Assembly: GCF_001500045.1 (NCBI RefSeq)
Contig: NZ_LQIX01000023.1
Span: forward strand, 186,001 to 250,000
Direction: 5' to 3'
DNA length: 64,000 nt
DNA from: Mycobacterium sp. GA-1199
GTDB lineage: Bacteria; Actinomycetota; Actinomycetes; Mycobacteriales; Mycobacteriaceae
The notes under the pieces were generated by a model. The model was given only the letters and a program-made list of their open reading frames with translations, did not search any database and was not told the DNA's origin. The position numbers and the translations under genes were made by a program. Shown here piece after piece: positions 44,084 to 53,600 of the stretch. How positions within the stretch are numbered: the stretch's first letter is position 1; every line of letters starts with the position of its first letter.

Positions 44084-45276
44084 ACCGGTCTGTCCGGGGG
44101 CAGGTCGGTCGGTCGAGATGTCGGGATCTTCTCGGTTTTGGCTTCGGCGCCCGGAACCTTGATGCCCTGGGTGTCGAAGAACCCGTGGTCGGCCTCGTCG
44201 AGACCGGGGTCGATCAGCGCGGACTCTGCGCGCAGGCTGAACGAGCCGAGCAGCGCGCCGCCGACCAGCAGAACCAGCCCCATCGCGGTGAAGGTGATCG
44301 GCAGGATGCGGCCCCACAGCGCCACCCGGTCCCGCTCGTCGCCCGCGCTGGCGACCTGGGACTCGACGGTCTCCTCGTTGAACGTCACCTTGAAGTCGAC
44401 GAACGTGACCTCGGGCTTGAGCGGATCGCGGGCGTAGTAGTGGTAGCCGTGCTCGTCTTTCTTGACGATGGTTCCCGACACGGGGTCGACCCAGAAGGTG
44501 CGCTGCGCGGCGTAGTACCGCGACATCGTGATCGGCTCGTCGGGTTCACCGGGCACACCCCACATCGCCGCGCGGGCGGTGACCTCGCTGTCGGCGTCGT
44601 CCTCGTAGAGCGACGCGTACTTCACCGGCTCGACGAGCTTGCCGTCGGAGTCGTAGCCGACGTTCTGGGTGAACCGGTAGGTGGTCAACCCGTTGACGTC
44701 TTCTTCGCCGTCGTAGTTGGCGTCGAACGCCTTCTGCGCGATCGGATCGAAGACGGAGTAGGTCTTCTTCTCGGTGTCGAACGGGAACCGGTAGGCCAGG
44801 CCCTCGTGTGGCAGCGCGATGTTGGTCGGCGGCTTGTCGTCCTCCATGGCGCGCGGCTTCTGCACCGCGCCGCCAGGATTGCTCTCGCTGGACACCGCTT
44901 CGGCGGTGCTGCGGTTGACGGTCACGGTGTCGACCAGCGCCAACAGCAGGCCCGCGTCCTGCTGTTTGTCGGTGCGGCGCAGCGTGGAGCCCACCTGCAT
45001 CGTCACCACGTCGGCGTTCGACGGCGACTCCACCGTGAGCTGCTCCTGTTGGACCATCGGCACGTCGCGGTCGACGACGAACCGCTCGGCGTTCAGCGAT
45101 GCCGGGTCGAAGGCCATTCCGCTGCCGTCGCTGATCAGCGTGGCATCGAGGTCCAGCGGGATCTTGGCGATCTTGCTATGGGTGTAGGTGGACAGCAACA
45201 GCGCGGCGATCAACAGGGCAGCACCCAGCCCCAAGATCCCGCACGCCGCAATCCGCAGCGCCACTGCGCGGTTCAA
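44080..45276 (-). CDS. DUF3068 membrane protein (Rv0227c type)
   Basis: The 398-residue protein has an N-terminal helix (residues 7-29), a large outer domain (~30-320, rich in Asp/Val/Tyr), a second helix (about 328-348) and a cytoplasmic tail. This is the DUF3068 layout; orthologues in Corynebacteriales have been implicated in lipomannan maturation and lipoarabinomannan synthesis. The TTG start at 45276 has a strong GAAGGAGG ribosome site. It is the first gene of an operon with the Rv0226c-type protein and diverges from the TmaT-type acetyltransferase. Confidence 0.88.
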   Translation of the reverse strand: MNRAVALRIAACGILGLGAALLIAALLLSTYTHSKIAKIPLDLDATLISDGSGMAFDPASLNAERFVVDRDVPMVQQEQLTVESPSNADVVTMQVGSTLRRTDKQQDAGLLLALVDTVTVNRSTAEAVSSESNPGGAVQKPRAMEDDKPPTNIALPHEGLAYRFPFDTEKKTYSVFDPIAQKAFDANYDGEEDVNGLTTYRFTQNVGYDSDGKLVEPVKYASLYEDDADSEVTARAAMWGVPGEPDEPITMSRYYAAQRTFWVDPVSGTIVKKDEHGYHYYARDPLKPEVTFVDFKVTFNEETVESQVASAGDERDRVALWGRILPITFTAMGLVLLVGGALLGSFSLRAESALIDPGLDEADHGFFDTQGIKVPGAEAKTEKIPTSRPTDLPPDRPV

Positions 45277-45373
45277 ACCGTGCCTCCTTCACCTGCGGTA
45301 TGCCCGCAGAAACCCGTTCGACCCTAACAGCACAACTTAAGGTCGTCGTCGGTCCAGACGCATCCGCCGACCC

Positions 45374-46600
45374 GTGGTCACCGTGTTCGGCTTCACCGGG
45401 CACACTGATTTCGTGGCAGTGGCGGCCGGCGAGACTCGCGACGAGCAGGTGGGCGGAACCCGCGGGTTCCTGCCTGCGGTGGAGGGCATGCGTGCCTGCG
45501 CCGCGGTCGGCGTCGTCGTCACCCACGTCGCGTTCCAGACCGGCCACACCGGCGGGGTCAGCGGACGGTTGTTCGGCCGGTTCGATCTCGCGGTGGCCCT
45601 GTTCTTCGCGCTCTCGGGTTTCCTGTTGTGGCGCGGGCACGCCTCGGCGGCGCGCGGGCTGCGGCCGATCCCGCCGACCGGCCACTACCTGCGCTCACGG
45701 ATCGTGCGCATCATGCCCGGGTACCTCGTCGCGGTCGTGGTGATCCTGTCGCTGCTGCCCGAGGCCAAAGCGGACCTGACCGTGTGGTTGGCCAATCTCA
45801 CCCTGACGCAGATCTATGTGCCGCTCACGCTCACCGCGGGCCTGACCCAGATGTGGAGCCTGTCGGTCGAGGTCGCGTTCTACATGGCGTTGCCGCTGCT
45901 GGCGTTGCTGGTGCGACGCGTCCCGGTGCGGGCCCGCATCCCGGTCATCGCCGCCGCGGGACTGGCCAGCCTCGGGTGGGCGGTGCTGCCGATCGCGACA
46001 TCGGCCGGCGTCAACCACCTGAACTGGCCGCCCGCCTTCTTCTCCTGGTTCGCCGCGGGCATGTTGCTCGCCGAGTTGACCGTCGCACCCGTCGGATGGC
46101 CGCACCGACTGGCCCGTCGGCGGGTCCTGATGGCGGTCATCGCGGTCGCGGCCTTTTTGGTCGCCGCCTCGCCGGTCGCCGGCCCCGAGGGCCTCACGCC
46201 GGGCACCGTCAGCCAGTTCGTCGTCAAGATCGCAATGGGCGCCGTGGTCGCGGGTGCGCTGCTTGCGCCGCTCGTGCTCGACCGCCCCGACACCCCGCAT
46301 CGACTGCTGGGCAGTACGACGATGGTGACGTTGGGACGGTGGTCCTACGGACTGTTCATCTGGCACCTCGCCGCGCTGGCGATGGTGTTTCCGGTCATCG
46401 GCGAGTTCGCGTTCAACGGGCACATGCCGGTGGTGCTGGTGCTGACGGTCGTGTTCGGATTTGCGATCGCCGCGGTCAGTTACGCGCTGGTGGAGTCGCC
46501 GTGCCGAACGGCGTTGCGGCGCTGGGAGTATCGCCATACCCGGCCGGTGCCGCCGCTGGACTCGTCGGTCAGCAGCGTGCCTGAGCCCGTCGCGAGATGA
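45374..46600 (+). CDS. tmaT: acyltransferase-3 family membrane protein (TmaT/Rv0228 type)
   Basis: The 408-residue protein has about ten transmembrane helices and the acyltransferase-3 signature: EGMRACAAVGVVVTHVAF with the catalytic His, FALSGFLLWR, LRSRIVRIMPGYL, and WSLSVEVAFYMALP. The Corynebacteriales orthologue TmaT acetylates trehalose monomycolate before MmpL-mediated export. GTG 45374 gives a length close to Rv0228; in-frame GTG codons at 45383 and 45413 are alternatives. The 3' end overlaps the converging acyl-CoA synthetase gene by 32 bases. Confidence 0.85.
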   Translation: MVTVFGFTGHTDFVAVAAGETRDEQVGGTRGFLPAVEGMRACAAVGVVVTHVAFQTGHTGGVSGRLFGRFDLAVALFFALSGFLLWRGHASAARGLRPIPPTGHYLRSRIVRIMPGYLVAVVVILSLLPEAKADLTVWLANLTLTQIYVPLTLTAGLTQMWSLSVEVAFYMALPLLALLVRRVPVRARIPVIAAAGLASLGWAVLPIATSAGVNHLNWPPAFFSWFAAGMLLAELTVAPVGWPHRLARRRVLMAVIAVAAFLVAASPVAGPEGLTPGTVSQFVVKIAMGAVVAGALLAPLVLDRPDTPHRLLGSTTMVTLGRWSYGLFIWHLAALAMVFPVIGEFAFNGHMPVVLVLTVVFGFAIAAVSYALVESPCRTALRRWEYRHTRPVPPLDSSVSSVPEPVAR

Positions 46601-48035
46601 CCGCGTCGCGCACCGCCGAACGGCGTGCTTTGCCCGCGTCGTCGCGCAGCGGCGCATCTGTGAATTCGACCGTGCGGGGCACCTTGTGGCGTTCGAGCCG
46701 CTCGGACAGGAACGCGACGACGCCCGCCTCGTCGAGACCGTCGGCGTGCACCAGCGCGTACGGCACCTGGCCGAGGTCGTCGTCGGGGACGCCGACCACC
46801 AGACACGACAGCACCGCGGGATGCTCGGACAGCGCCGACTCGATCTCGGCGGGATAGACGTTCTTGCCGCCGACGGTGAACATGTCCACCCGGCGGTCGT
46901 TGAGGTAGAGGAATCCGTCGTCGTCGAAGTAGCCGAGATCGCCCAGCGAGTCCCAGCCGTCGCGGGACTTCGCCGTCGCGCCGACGTAGCGGTAGGTGGG
47001 GGCGCTGCCCGGCGATGGCCGCATGTAGATCTCGCCGACCACCCCGGGCGGGCACTCGTTGCCGTCGTCGTCGAGCACCTTCATCTCCCCGGTGACGACG
47101 ACACCCACCGAGCCCGGGTGGGCCAACCACTGGCTACCCGAGATGAACGTCAATGCCTGTAACTCGGTGCCGCCGTAGAGTTCCCACACGTTATCCGGTT
47201 GCAGTATCTCGATCCAGGCTCGCTTGACCGCGGGTGGACACGGTGCGCCGACATGCCAGAACCGCCGGATCGACGACAGGTCGTAGGCATCGGGATGGGC
47301 CCGGTACACGGGAAGCAGGCGCTGCATGATGGTGGGCACCGTCGTCAGCCACGTCACCCGGTGCTCGGTCACCAGGCGCAGGAACTCGTGCGGTTCGAAT
47401 CGCGGCATCAGCACCAGGTGATGGCCCTGCACGAGTCCGATCGCGAACGTGGTGAAGCCGGTGTTGTGGCTCATCGGCACCGAGATCAGGTTGACGTCAC
47501 CCTCCTGCGCCCCAAGCGGATAACCCACCAGCGGGGGGAAGCGGCTGTCGTTGCCGGCCTCGATCAGTTTGGGCCTGCCGGTGCTGCCGCCGGATGCCAT
47601 CGCCTTGAACACCGGCGATACTCTTTCGGGCAGCGGTGCGTCCGACAATCCCCGATCCGGCACGTAACCCGCTGGCACACTTGCTATTCGGCCGGTAGGG
47701 TCGGCGCGACCCACCACCAGGGCGCGGGGCCGCAGTTCGAGCAGCCCGCTCAGCTCGGCGTCGGGCAGCCGCGGTGAGAGCGGCTGCGGGACCGCGCCCA
47801 GCTTCCAGATCGCCAGCACCGCCTGCACCCACTCGATGGAGTTCGGTAACACCACCGAGACGTAATCACCTTCTCGCACACCGAGTTCGGCGTAGGCGCG
47901 GGCCAGCCGATTGGTCGACACGTCGAGCTCACCACGGGTGAGGGTGAGCCCCTCGCAGGTGACCGCGGGCGCGCCGGGTTCGGCGACGGCCAGCCGCGAC
48001 ACCTGCGTGCCGATCGGCGGGGTCGGCTCGGGCAT
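46569..48035 (-). CDS. acyl-CoA synthetase (ANL superfamily)
   Basis: The 488-residue enzyme activates a carboxylate with ATP and CoA. Visible motifs are the AMP-binding loop ASGGSTGRPKL, ELYGGTELQ, LGDLGYFDDDGFLYLNDRRVDMFTVGGKNVYPAEIE, and a C-terminal Lys in DDAGKARR. One base separates it from the upstream lactonase gene, so both are expressed together; hydrolysis of a lactone followed by activation of the resulting hydroxy acid is a reasonable pathway. No equivalent is at this place in M. tuberculosis. Confidence 0.87.
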   Translation of the reverse strand: MPEPTPPIGTQVSRLAVAEPGAPAVTCEGLTLTRGELDVSTNRLARAYAELGVREGDYVSVVLPNSIEWVQAVLAIWKLGAVPQPLSPRLPDAELSGLLELRPRALVVGRADPTGRIASVPAGYVPDRGLSDAPLPERVSPVFKAMASGGSTGRPKLIEAGNDSRFPPLVGYPLGAQEGDVNLISVPMSHNTGFTTFAIGLVQGHHLVLMPRFEPHEFLRLVTEHRVTWLTTVPTIMQRLLPVYRAHPDAYDLSSIRRFWHVGAPCPPAVKRAWIEILQPDNVWELYGGTELQALTFISGSQWLAHPGSVGVVVTGEMKVLDDDGNECPPGVVGEIYMRPSPGSAPTYRYVGATAKSRDGWDSLGDLGYFDDDGFLYLNDRRVDMFTVGGKNVYPAEIESALSEHPAVLSCLVVGVPDDDLGQVPYALVHADGLDEAGVVAFLSERLERHKVPRTVEFTDAPLRDDAGKARRSAVRDAVISRRAQARC

Positions 48036-48036
48036 G

Positions 48037-49008
48037 TCAGTAACCGCCCCGCGTCTCGAAGATCCGGCGCGGGTTGTCGACGAGCATCGTCGTGAGCTGC
48101 TCGTCGGTGACTCCCCGCTTCTTGAGCGCCGGAATCACGTCGTTGTGGATGTGCAGGTAATGCCAGTTGGGCATGGTCTGCTCGGCCAGCCCTTCCGGCA
48201 ACCAGTCCATGTAGCAGGACGCATCGTGCGACAGCACCATCTTGTCGGCGTGGCCTCGCTCGCACATCCGCGCGACGGTGTCCACCCGCTCCTCGAAGCC
48301 GAGGAACACGTCCACGCCGAACCGGTCCATCCCGATGTAGGACCCGTTGTCGATCAGCTCTTCGAGGTAGCCCAGATCGGTGCTGTCGCCGGAATGCCCG
48401 ATGACGACGCGCGACAGGTCCACCCCCTCCTCGCTGAACACCCGCTGCTGGTCCAGGCCTCGCTTGGTCGCGGCGTGCGTGTGCGTCGAGATCGGAACGC
48501 CGGTTTCCCGGTGCGCCTGGGCGACCGCGCGCAAGACCCGCTCGACGCCCGGTGTCAGGCCGGGCTCGTCGGTCGCGCATTTGAGAATCGCCGCCTTGAC
48601 GTCGGTGCCGGCGATGCCGGTGGTGATGTCGCGGACGAACATGTCGACCATCGGCTCGCCGAGCGGGGTTTCCGGCCCGCTGAAGTGGAAGAACATCGGG
48701 ACGTCGTTGTAGGTGTAGACGCCGGTCGCCACGATGATGTTGATGCCGGTCTGCGCGGCGATACGCTCGATGCGCGGAACATAGCGCCCCATGCCGATCA
48801 CCGTGAGATCGACGATGCTGTCGACGCCGCGCGATTTGAGCTCGTTGAGGCGGACGACGGCGTCGTCCTCCCGTTGGGCCTCGTCGCCCCAGACCTCCGG
48901 ATAGTTGGTGGTGATGTCGAGGGACTGGATGAAGACGTGTTCGTGCATGAGCGTGACACCCAGGTCTGCGGTGTCGATCGGTCCGCGGGCGGTGTTCAGT
49001 TCCGGCAC
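48037..49008 (-). CDS. php: phosphotriesterase-like lactonase
   Basis: The 323-residue TIM-barrel metal hydrolase shows the binuclear site: H22-E23-H24 in LMHEHVF, the bridging Lys in DVKAAILKCATDEPG, His in STHTHAA and GHSGDST, and the final Asp in VLSHDAS. M. tuberculosis Php (Rv0230c) is a lactonase of this group with weak phosphotriesterase activity. GTG 49008 is preceded by TAGCAT seven bases upstream on the minus strand, a leaderless promoter. It forms an operon with the acyl-CoA synthetase. Confidence 0.92.
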   Translation of the reverse strand: MPELNTARGPIDTADLGVTLMHEHVFIQSLDITTNYPEVWGDEAQREDDAVVRLNELKSRGVDSIVDLTVIGMGRYVPRIERIAAQTGINIIVATGVYTYNDVPMFFHFSGPETPLGEPMVDMFVRDITTGIAGTDVKAAILKCATDEPGLTPGVERVLRAVAQAHRETGVPISTHTHAATKRGLDQQRVFSEEGVDLSRVVIGHSGDSTDLGYLEELIDNGSYIGMDRFGVDVFLGFEERVDTVARMCERGHADKMVLSHDASCYMDWLPEGLAEQTMPNWHYLHIHNDVIPALKKRGVTDEQLTTMLVDNPRRIFETRGGY

Positions 49009-49021
49009 GCGGCCGATGCTA
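49009..49021 (-). promoter_or_regulatory. leaderless -10 of php
   Basis: On the minus strand TAGCAT (49016-49021) ends seven bases before GTG 49008. Confidence 0.5.
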
Positions 49022-49083
49022 CGAGATAGCGGCCGTTCAATCGGGTACTTGAAACTCGATTCATAGCGAAAGGCCAGAACCGT

Positions 49084-50679
49084 ATGGCGGCATCGTCCAG
49101 CGTCCGCGCCGCGCCGTCAGCGTGGGCGCCGCTGCGGTCGCCGATGTACCGGGCGTTGTGGATCGCGCAGCTCGTGTCGAACCTCGGAACGTGGATGCAG
49201 ACCGTCGGCGCGCAGTGGATGCTGGTCGCCGATCCCGGCGCCGCGGTGCTGGTGCCGTTGGTGCAGACCGCGACGACGCTGCCGGTGATGCTGTTGGCGC
49301 TGCCCTCCGGCGTGGTCGCCGATCTGATCGACCGGCGGCGCCTGCTGATCGCCACACAGTCGGCGATGGCGGCCGGTGTCTCGATCCTCGCGATTTTGAC
49401 CGGGGTCGGCTTGACGACCCCGGCGGTGCTGCTGATCCTGCTTTTCCTGATCGGCTGCGGACAGGCGTTGACAGCCCCGGCATGGCAGGCCATCCAGCCC
49501 GAACTCGTTCCGCGCGAACAGATTCCCGCTGCGGCGGCGCTGACCAGCCTGGCCATGAACAGTGCGAGGGCGATCGGGCCCGCGATCGCAGGTGTGCTGG
49601 TGTCCCTCTCGGGGCCGACGATGGTGTTCGCGCTGAACGCGGTCTCGTTCGTCGGCATCGTGGTGGTGCTGTTCACCTGGCGCCGGCCGACGGCGGAACG
49701 GCTACTGCCGACCGAACGGCCGTTGTCGGCGTTGACTGCGGGCGGGCGCTACATCCGCAGCTCACCGGTGGTGCGGCGCATCCTGCTGCGGGCGCTGCTG
49801 TTCATCGCGCCCGGTAGTGCGCTGTGGGGGTTGCTCGCGGTCATCGCCGATCGACAATTACACCTGTCGTCAGCGGGCTACGGCGTGCTGCTGGGTGCGC
49901 TCGGTGTCGGCGCGGTGTGCGGCGCGACCGTGCTGTCCCGGCTGCAGATCCGGTTCGGGCGCAACGCACTGTTGACCGTTGGCGCGGTCGGCTTCGCGCT
50001 CGCCACCGCGGTGTTGGCGCTCGTCCCGGTGCTCACGGTGGTCATCGTCGCGATGATCGTCGGCGGACTGTCGTGGTTGCTCACCTTGTCGACACTGAAT
50101 GCGTCCATGCAGCTGAGCCTTCCGGCCTGGGTGCGGGCGCGCGGCCTGTCGGTCTACCAGCTGGTGTTCATGGGCGGGCAGGCCATCGGCTCTTTGGTCT
50201 GGGGTCTGGTGGCCGGCGCGACCAACAGCGTGACGGCGCTGCTCATCGCGGCCGGGCTGCTCGCCGCCTGCGCAGTGTCGCTGCTGTGGTGGCCGCTGCA
50301 CCCGGGCACCGGCAACCTTGACGTCGAACCGTCGGGGCACTGGCCGGAGCCGGCGTTGGTGTTCGAACCGGCCCCGCCCGACGGCCCGGTCGTCGTGCTC
50401 AAGACCTACCGGGTCGCATCGGAGAACGAGGCGGCATTCGTCGCGGCGATGGATCGGGTGAAGCGGTCGCGCCAGCGCACCGGGGCCGTGCAGTGGCGGT
50501 TGTTCCGCAGCGGCGAATTCCCCAACACGTTCGTCGAGGCGTTCGTCGTGCGGTCGTGGTACGAGCATCTGCACCAGCACGTCGTCCGGCAGACGAACCA
50601 GGACCTGATCGCCGAGCAGGAGGTCGACAAGTACGTCGTCGGCGAACCCAAGCTCGAGCATCTGATCGCCGTCAGCTGA
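49084..50679 (+). CDS. MFS exporter with a C-terminal soluble domain
   Basis: The 531-residue protein has 12 hydrophobic helices in residues ~20-410 with an EntS/MFS_3-type opening (SPMYRALWIAQLVSNLGTWMQTVGAQWML) and a cytoplasmic loop motif DLIDRRRL. After the last helix comes a ~110-residue soluble domain (VVVLKTYRVASENEAAFVAAMDRVKRSR ... VVRSWYEHLHQH) that resembles a monooxygenase-like ABM fold. It likely exports a small molecule by proton antiport. The end overlaps the aftD stop by eight bases. Confidence 0.87.
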   Translation: MAASSSVRAAPSAWAPLRSPMYRALWIAQLVSNLGTWMQTVGAQWMLVADPGAAVLVPLVQTATTLPVMLLALPSGVVADLIDRRRLLIATQSAMAAGVSILAILTGVGLTTPAVLLILLFLIGCGQALTAPAWQAIQPELVPREQIPAAAALTSLAMNSARAIGPAIAGVLVSLSGPTMVFALNAVSFVGIVVVLFTWRRPTAERLLPTERPLSALTAGGRYIRSSPVVRRILLRALLFIAPGSALWGLLAVIADRQLHLSSAGYGVLLGALGVGAVCGATVLSRLQIRFGRNALLTVGAVGFALATAVLALVPVLTVVIVAMIVGGLSWLLTLSTLNASMQLSLPAWVRARGLSVYQLVFMGGQAIGSLVWGLVAGATNSVTALLIAAGLLAACAVSLLWWPLHPGTGNLDVEPSGHWPEPALVFEPAPPDGPVVVLKTYRVASENEAAFVAAMDRVKRSRQRTGAVQWRLFRSGEFPNTFVEAFVVRSWYEHLHQHVVRQTNQDLIAEQEVDKYVVGEPKLEHLIAVS

Positions 50680-53600
50680 GACGCTTCTCCGGCCGCACGG
50701 TCGAGGCAGCGACGGCGGCGACCGAGACCAACGCCAGCAGCTGCACACCCCACGAATGCCCGATGTAACCGTCGACCGAACGCCACGGGTTCTGGCTCAG
50801 CACCGCACCGGCCAGGATCAACCCACCGGCGGCGGCGCCGACCGTGACTGCCTCGCACAGCTTTTCGCGATTGCGCAGCAGCCAGCGGACGCCGACCGCC
50901 AGCCCGACCACCACGACGCCCGCGACTCCCGAGACCGCCGCACCGACGGCCAGCACCGCGGCACCGACGGCGACGGGACGCGGTCGGAACACCGGCACCG
51001 GGTCGACCGGCGCCGCGCGCCTGCGCATCGGCAGTAATGCGAGCAGCGCGAGCACCGGCAGCAAGGCCAACCCGCCGATCAGGCCGACACGGTAGGGCAT
51101 GTTCGTCGGGAAGGTCAGCGTGACTGGGCCGGTCGTACCCGGCGGCAGCACCCAGCCCTGCTGCCAGCCGTTCACGGTGATCGGCGTCAGCCGTGACCCG
51201 GAGCTGTCGTGGGCGACCCAGCCGGGGTTGACGCTTTCGGGTACCACGAGCACCCGGGACGCCGACGACGATGCGACGGTCAGCTCGCGACGGTCTGCGC
51301 TCCACTGTCCGATCTGCGCGGGAGTGGTTGGCGCCGGCCGTATTTCACCGGCTCGCGGCCCGGCGAGTTGGGCCCCGTCGACGATGAATGCGGCGCCGGG
51401 GCTGATGACCAACTCCTGTTGGCCCTCGGGCAGCAGGATCGGCTCGACCCGGCATGGGCGTGCGGCGACGGGTTCACCGTCGAGCAGGGCGCCGACGGTC
51501 GTGGTGAGCGAGGTCTGCACGAATTCGCCGGCGACGCCGATGACCGGTCCCTTGCCGCAAGGCATCTCGATCCTGCGGTTCCGGTTGACCGCGGCGTCGG
51601 CGGCCGCGATCGGTTCGCCGCGGGTGTCGAGTGCCGTCACCTCGGCCAGGCCGGGCGGTTTGAGTTGGTCGAAGCCGAGCGCCGTGCGGTCGATGATGTC
51701 GTCCCAGTCGAGAATCGAGACCGTCACCGTGTCAGTGACTCTCGGTTTGAGATCCACCGTCTGCGCACCCGCATCGCCGGCCACCGGGCGGATCTGGGGA
51801 CCGTCACCGAGGTCGACGGCCAGCAGCGTCGGGCGTGCCGGCAGTTCAGATGAACTCGGCGTCACCCGCAGCCCGGCGACCTCGCTCCGCCTCGGCAGTT
51901 TCAGTGTCAGGGTCGGCGGCGTTCCCTGCTGCACGACGCGCTGCGGGGCGGTCCACGCGGTGTCTGGGTCACCGTCCGCGGCGGCGTAGGCCGAGCCGAG
52001 CACGTCGATCGGATCGGCCTCGCCCACAGCGCGAGTGGTGCCGGGCGCGCTGATCAGGTCGGCCAGCTGGGGGCCCTGGCGGGCGCGCACCCACACGGTC
52101 GGCGTCACCGCGATCGGCGCCGGAACCGTCAGTGTCCGGCTCAAGTTCACGGGCTCCTCGGCCGAGAGCGCCATCAACGCCGCACACCGGTAGCCGGTCG
52201 GGCTCTGCGCGCAACCGGATCGTCCCAGCAACTCCGAGCCCAGATCCCATTGCGCCACAGTCGAATCCGGGGGAGGACCGGGCACGGCCACGGTGTGGCG
52301 CAGGCTGACGGGGTGGGCGTAGCCGTTCGCGTCGTACTGGGTGACCGCGAGGTCGGTGATCCCGAATTGCACACCGGGTGAACCGTCGTCGGTGGCCACC
52401 GCGGTGAGCCGCACCCACGGTGACTCGCCGTAGGGCAGTGCCGCGGTGAGCGGCTTGCCTGCCTCGTCGAACCGAAGGGTGCTGGTGCCGTTCACCGTCG
52501 AGATCTCGATGCGGCGGATCTGTGCGCCGACGGCGGTGGCGCTGGGTGTGACCGTGATGGTCGCGTTGGTGACGGGGTGGTCGAAGTCCACCTGCATCCA
52601 CTGGCCGATCGCCGACTGCAGCGAGTTGGACACCCAACTGGTCGACGGGTCGGCATCGACCGCCGCGGCCGGACCGGCAGCCGGCGCCACGTTGGGAAGC
52701 GCGGTGGAATCGGCCGACGAACTCGACACCGACACCCGGCCGCCATTCCACCGCCCGTAGACGAGATCGGTTCCGGGAGAGGGATAGTCGATGACCCGGT
52801 TGTGGGTGTGCCGTGGATCGGCGGGGGTGCGGATCGCCGACGAGTGGTCGTCGACGCGGCCGTAGTCGGTTTCACGCGCGAGCGGAGTGTCGGTGACGGT
52901 GACCAGCGGTGCCGGCACGCCCGCGCGCTCGGCGTCGGCGGTCAGGAGCATGGGCCCCAGCGGCGGGCGTTCGAGCAGTCGGCGCCGTTCGTCGAGCCGC
53001 AGCAGCGCCTCGGGTGCGCCGTCGATGCGCGCCATGCGGTCGGTGTCGACGAGGTAGGGCGTCACCAGGGTTTCGGCGTGTACCCGGTAGATCTCGACGG
53101 CGGGGTAGCGCGGCCGCAGGCCGCTGTCGGAGACGAACCCGGCCAGGGTGCCCGCGCCGACCGGATCGCCGAACTCGGCGACCTTCTCCAGGCCCGGTGA
53201 GCCGTCGATCGCGCGGTGCACCAGCAGCGGCCGCGCCGACCGCGATGACTCCGGGTCCAGGTCATTCCGCACCACGACATACGAGATCCCCTGGCGGGCA
53301 AGGGTATCCGCCAGGCCCGCAGATGGGCGGCCCGCGGCGAACAGTCGCTGCACGGAGTCCAGCGCGCGGATGGTCTCCGGCGGGGTCAACGGAATCGAAT
53401 CGCGCACACCCCACGGGCTGTCGCCGAGGACCTGCAGCGGTTCGTCGTGGCTGTTGCCCCACACCTGGGTGGCGAACGGAGCGCCCGGCGCCACCAGGAC
53501 GCGGCCGTCGGTGTTGTGCTCGTCGAGCCACTCGGCGGTGTCGTGCCAGTACTGCGGTATCGCCTCGAAAGCGCCTGGCGGAGTGAGCCGTCCGGTCCAC

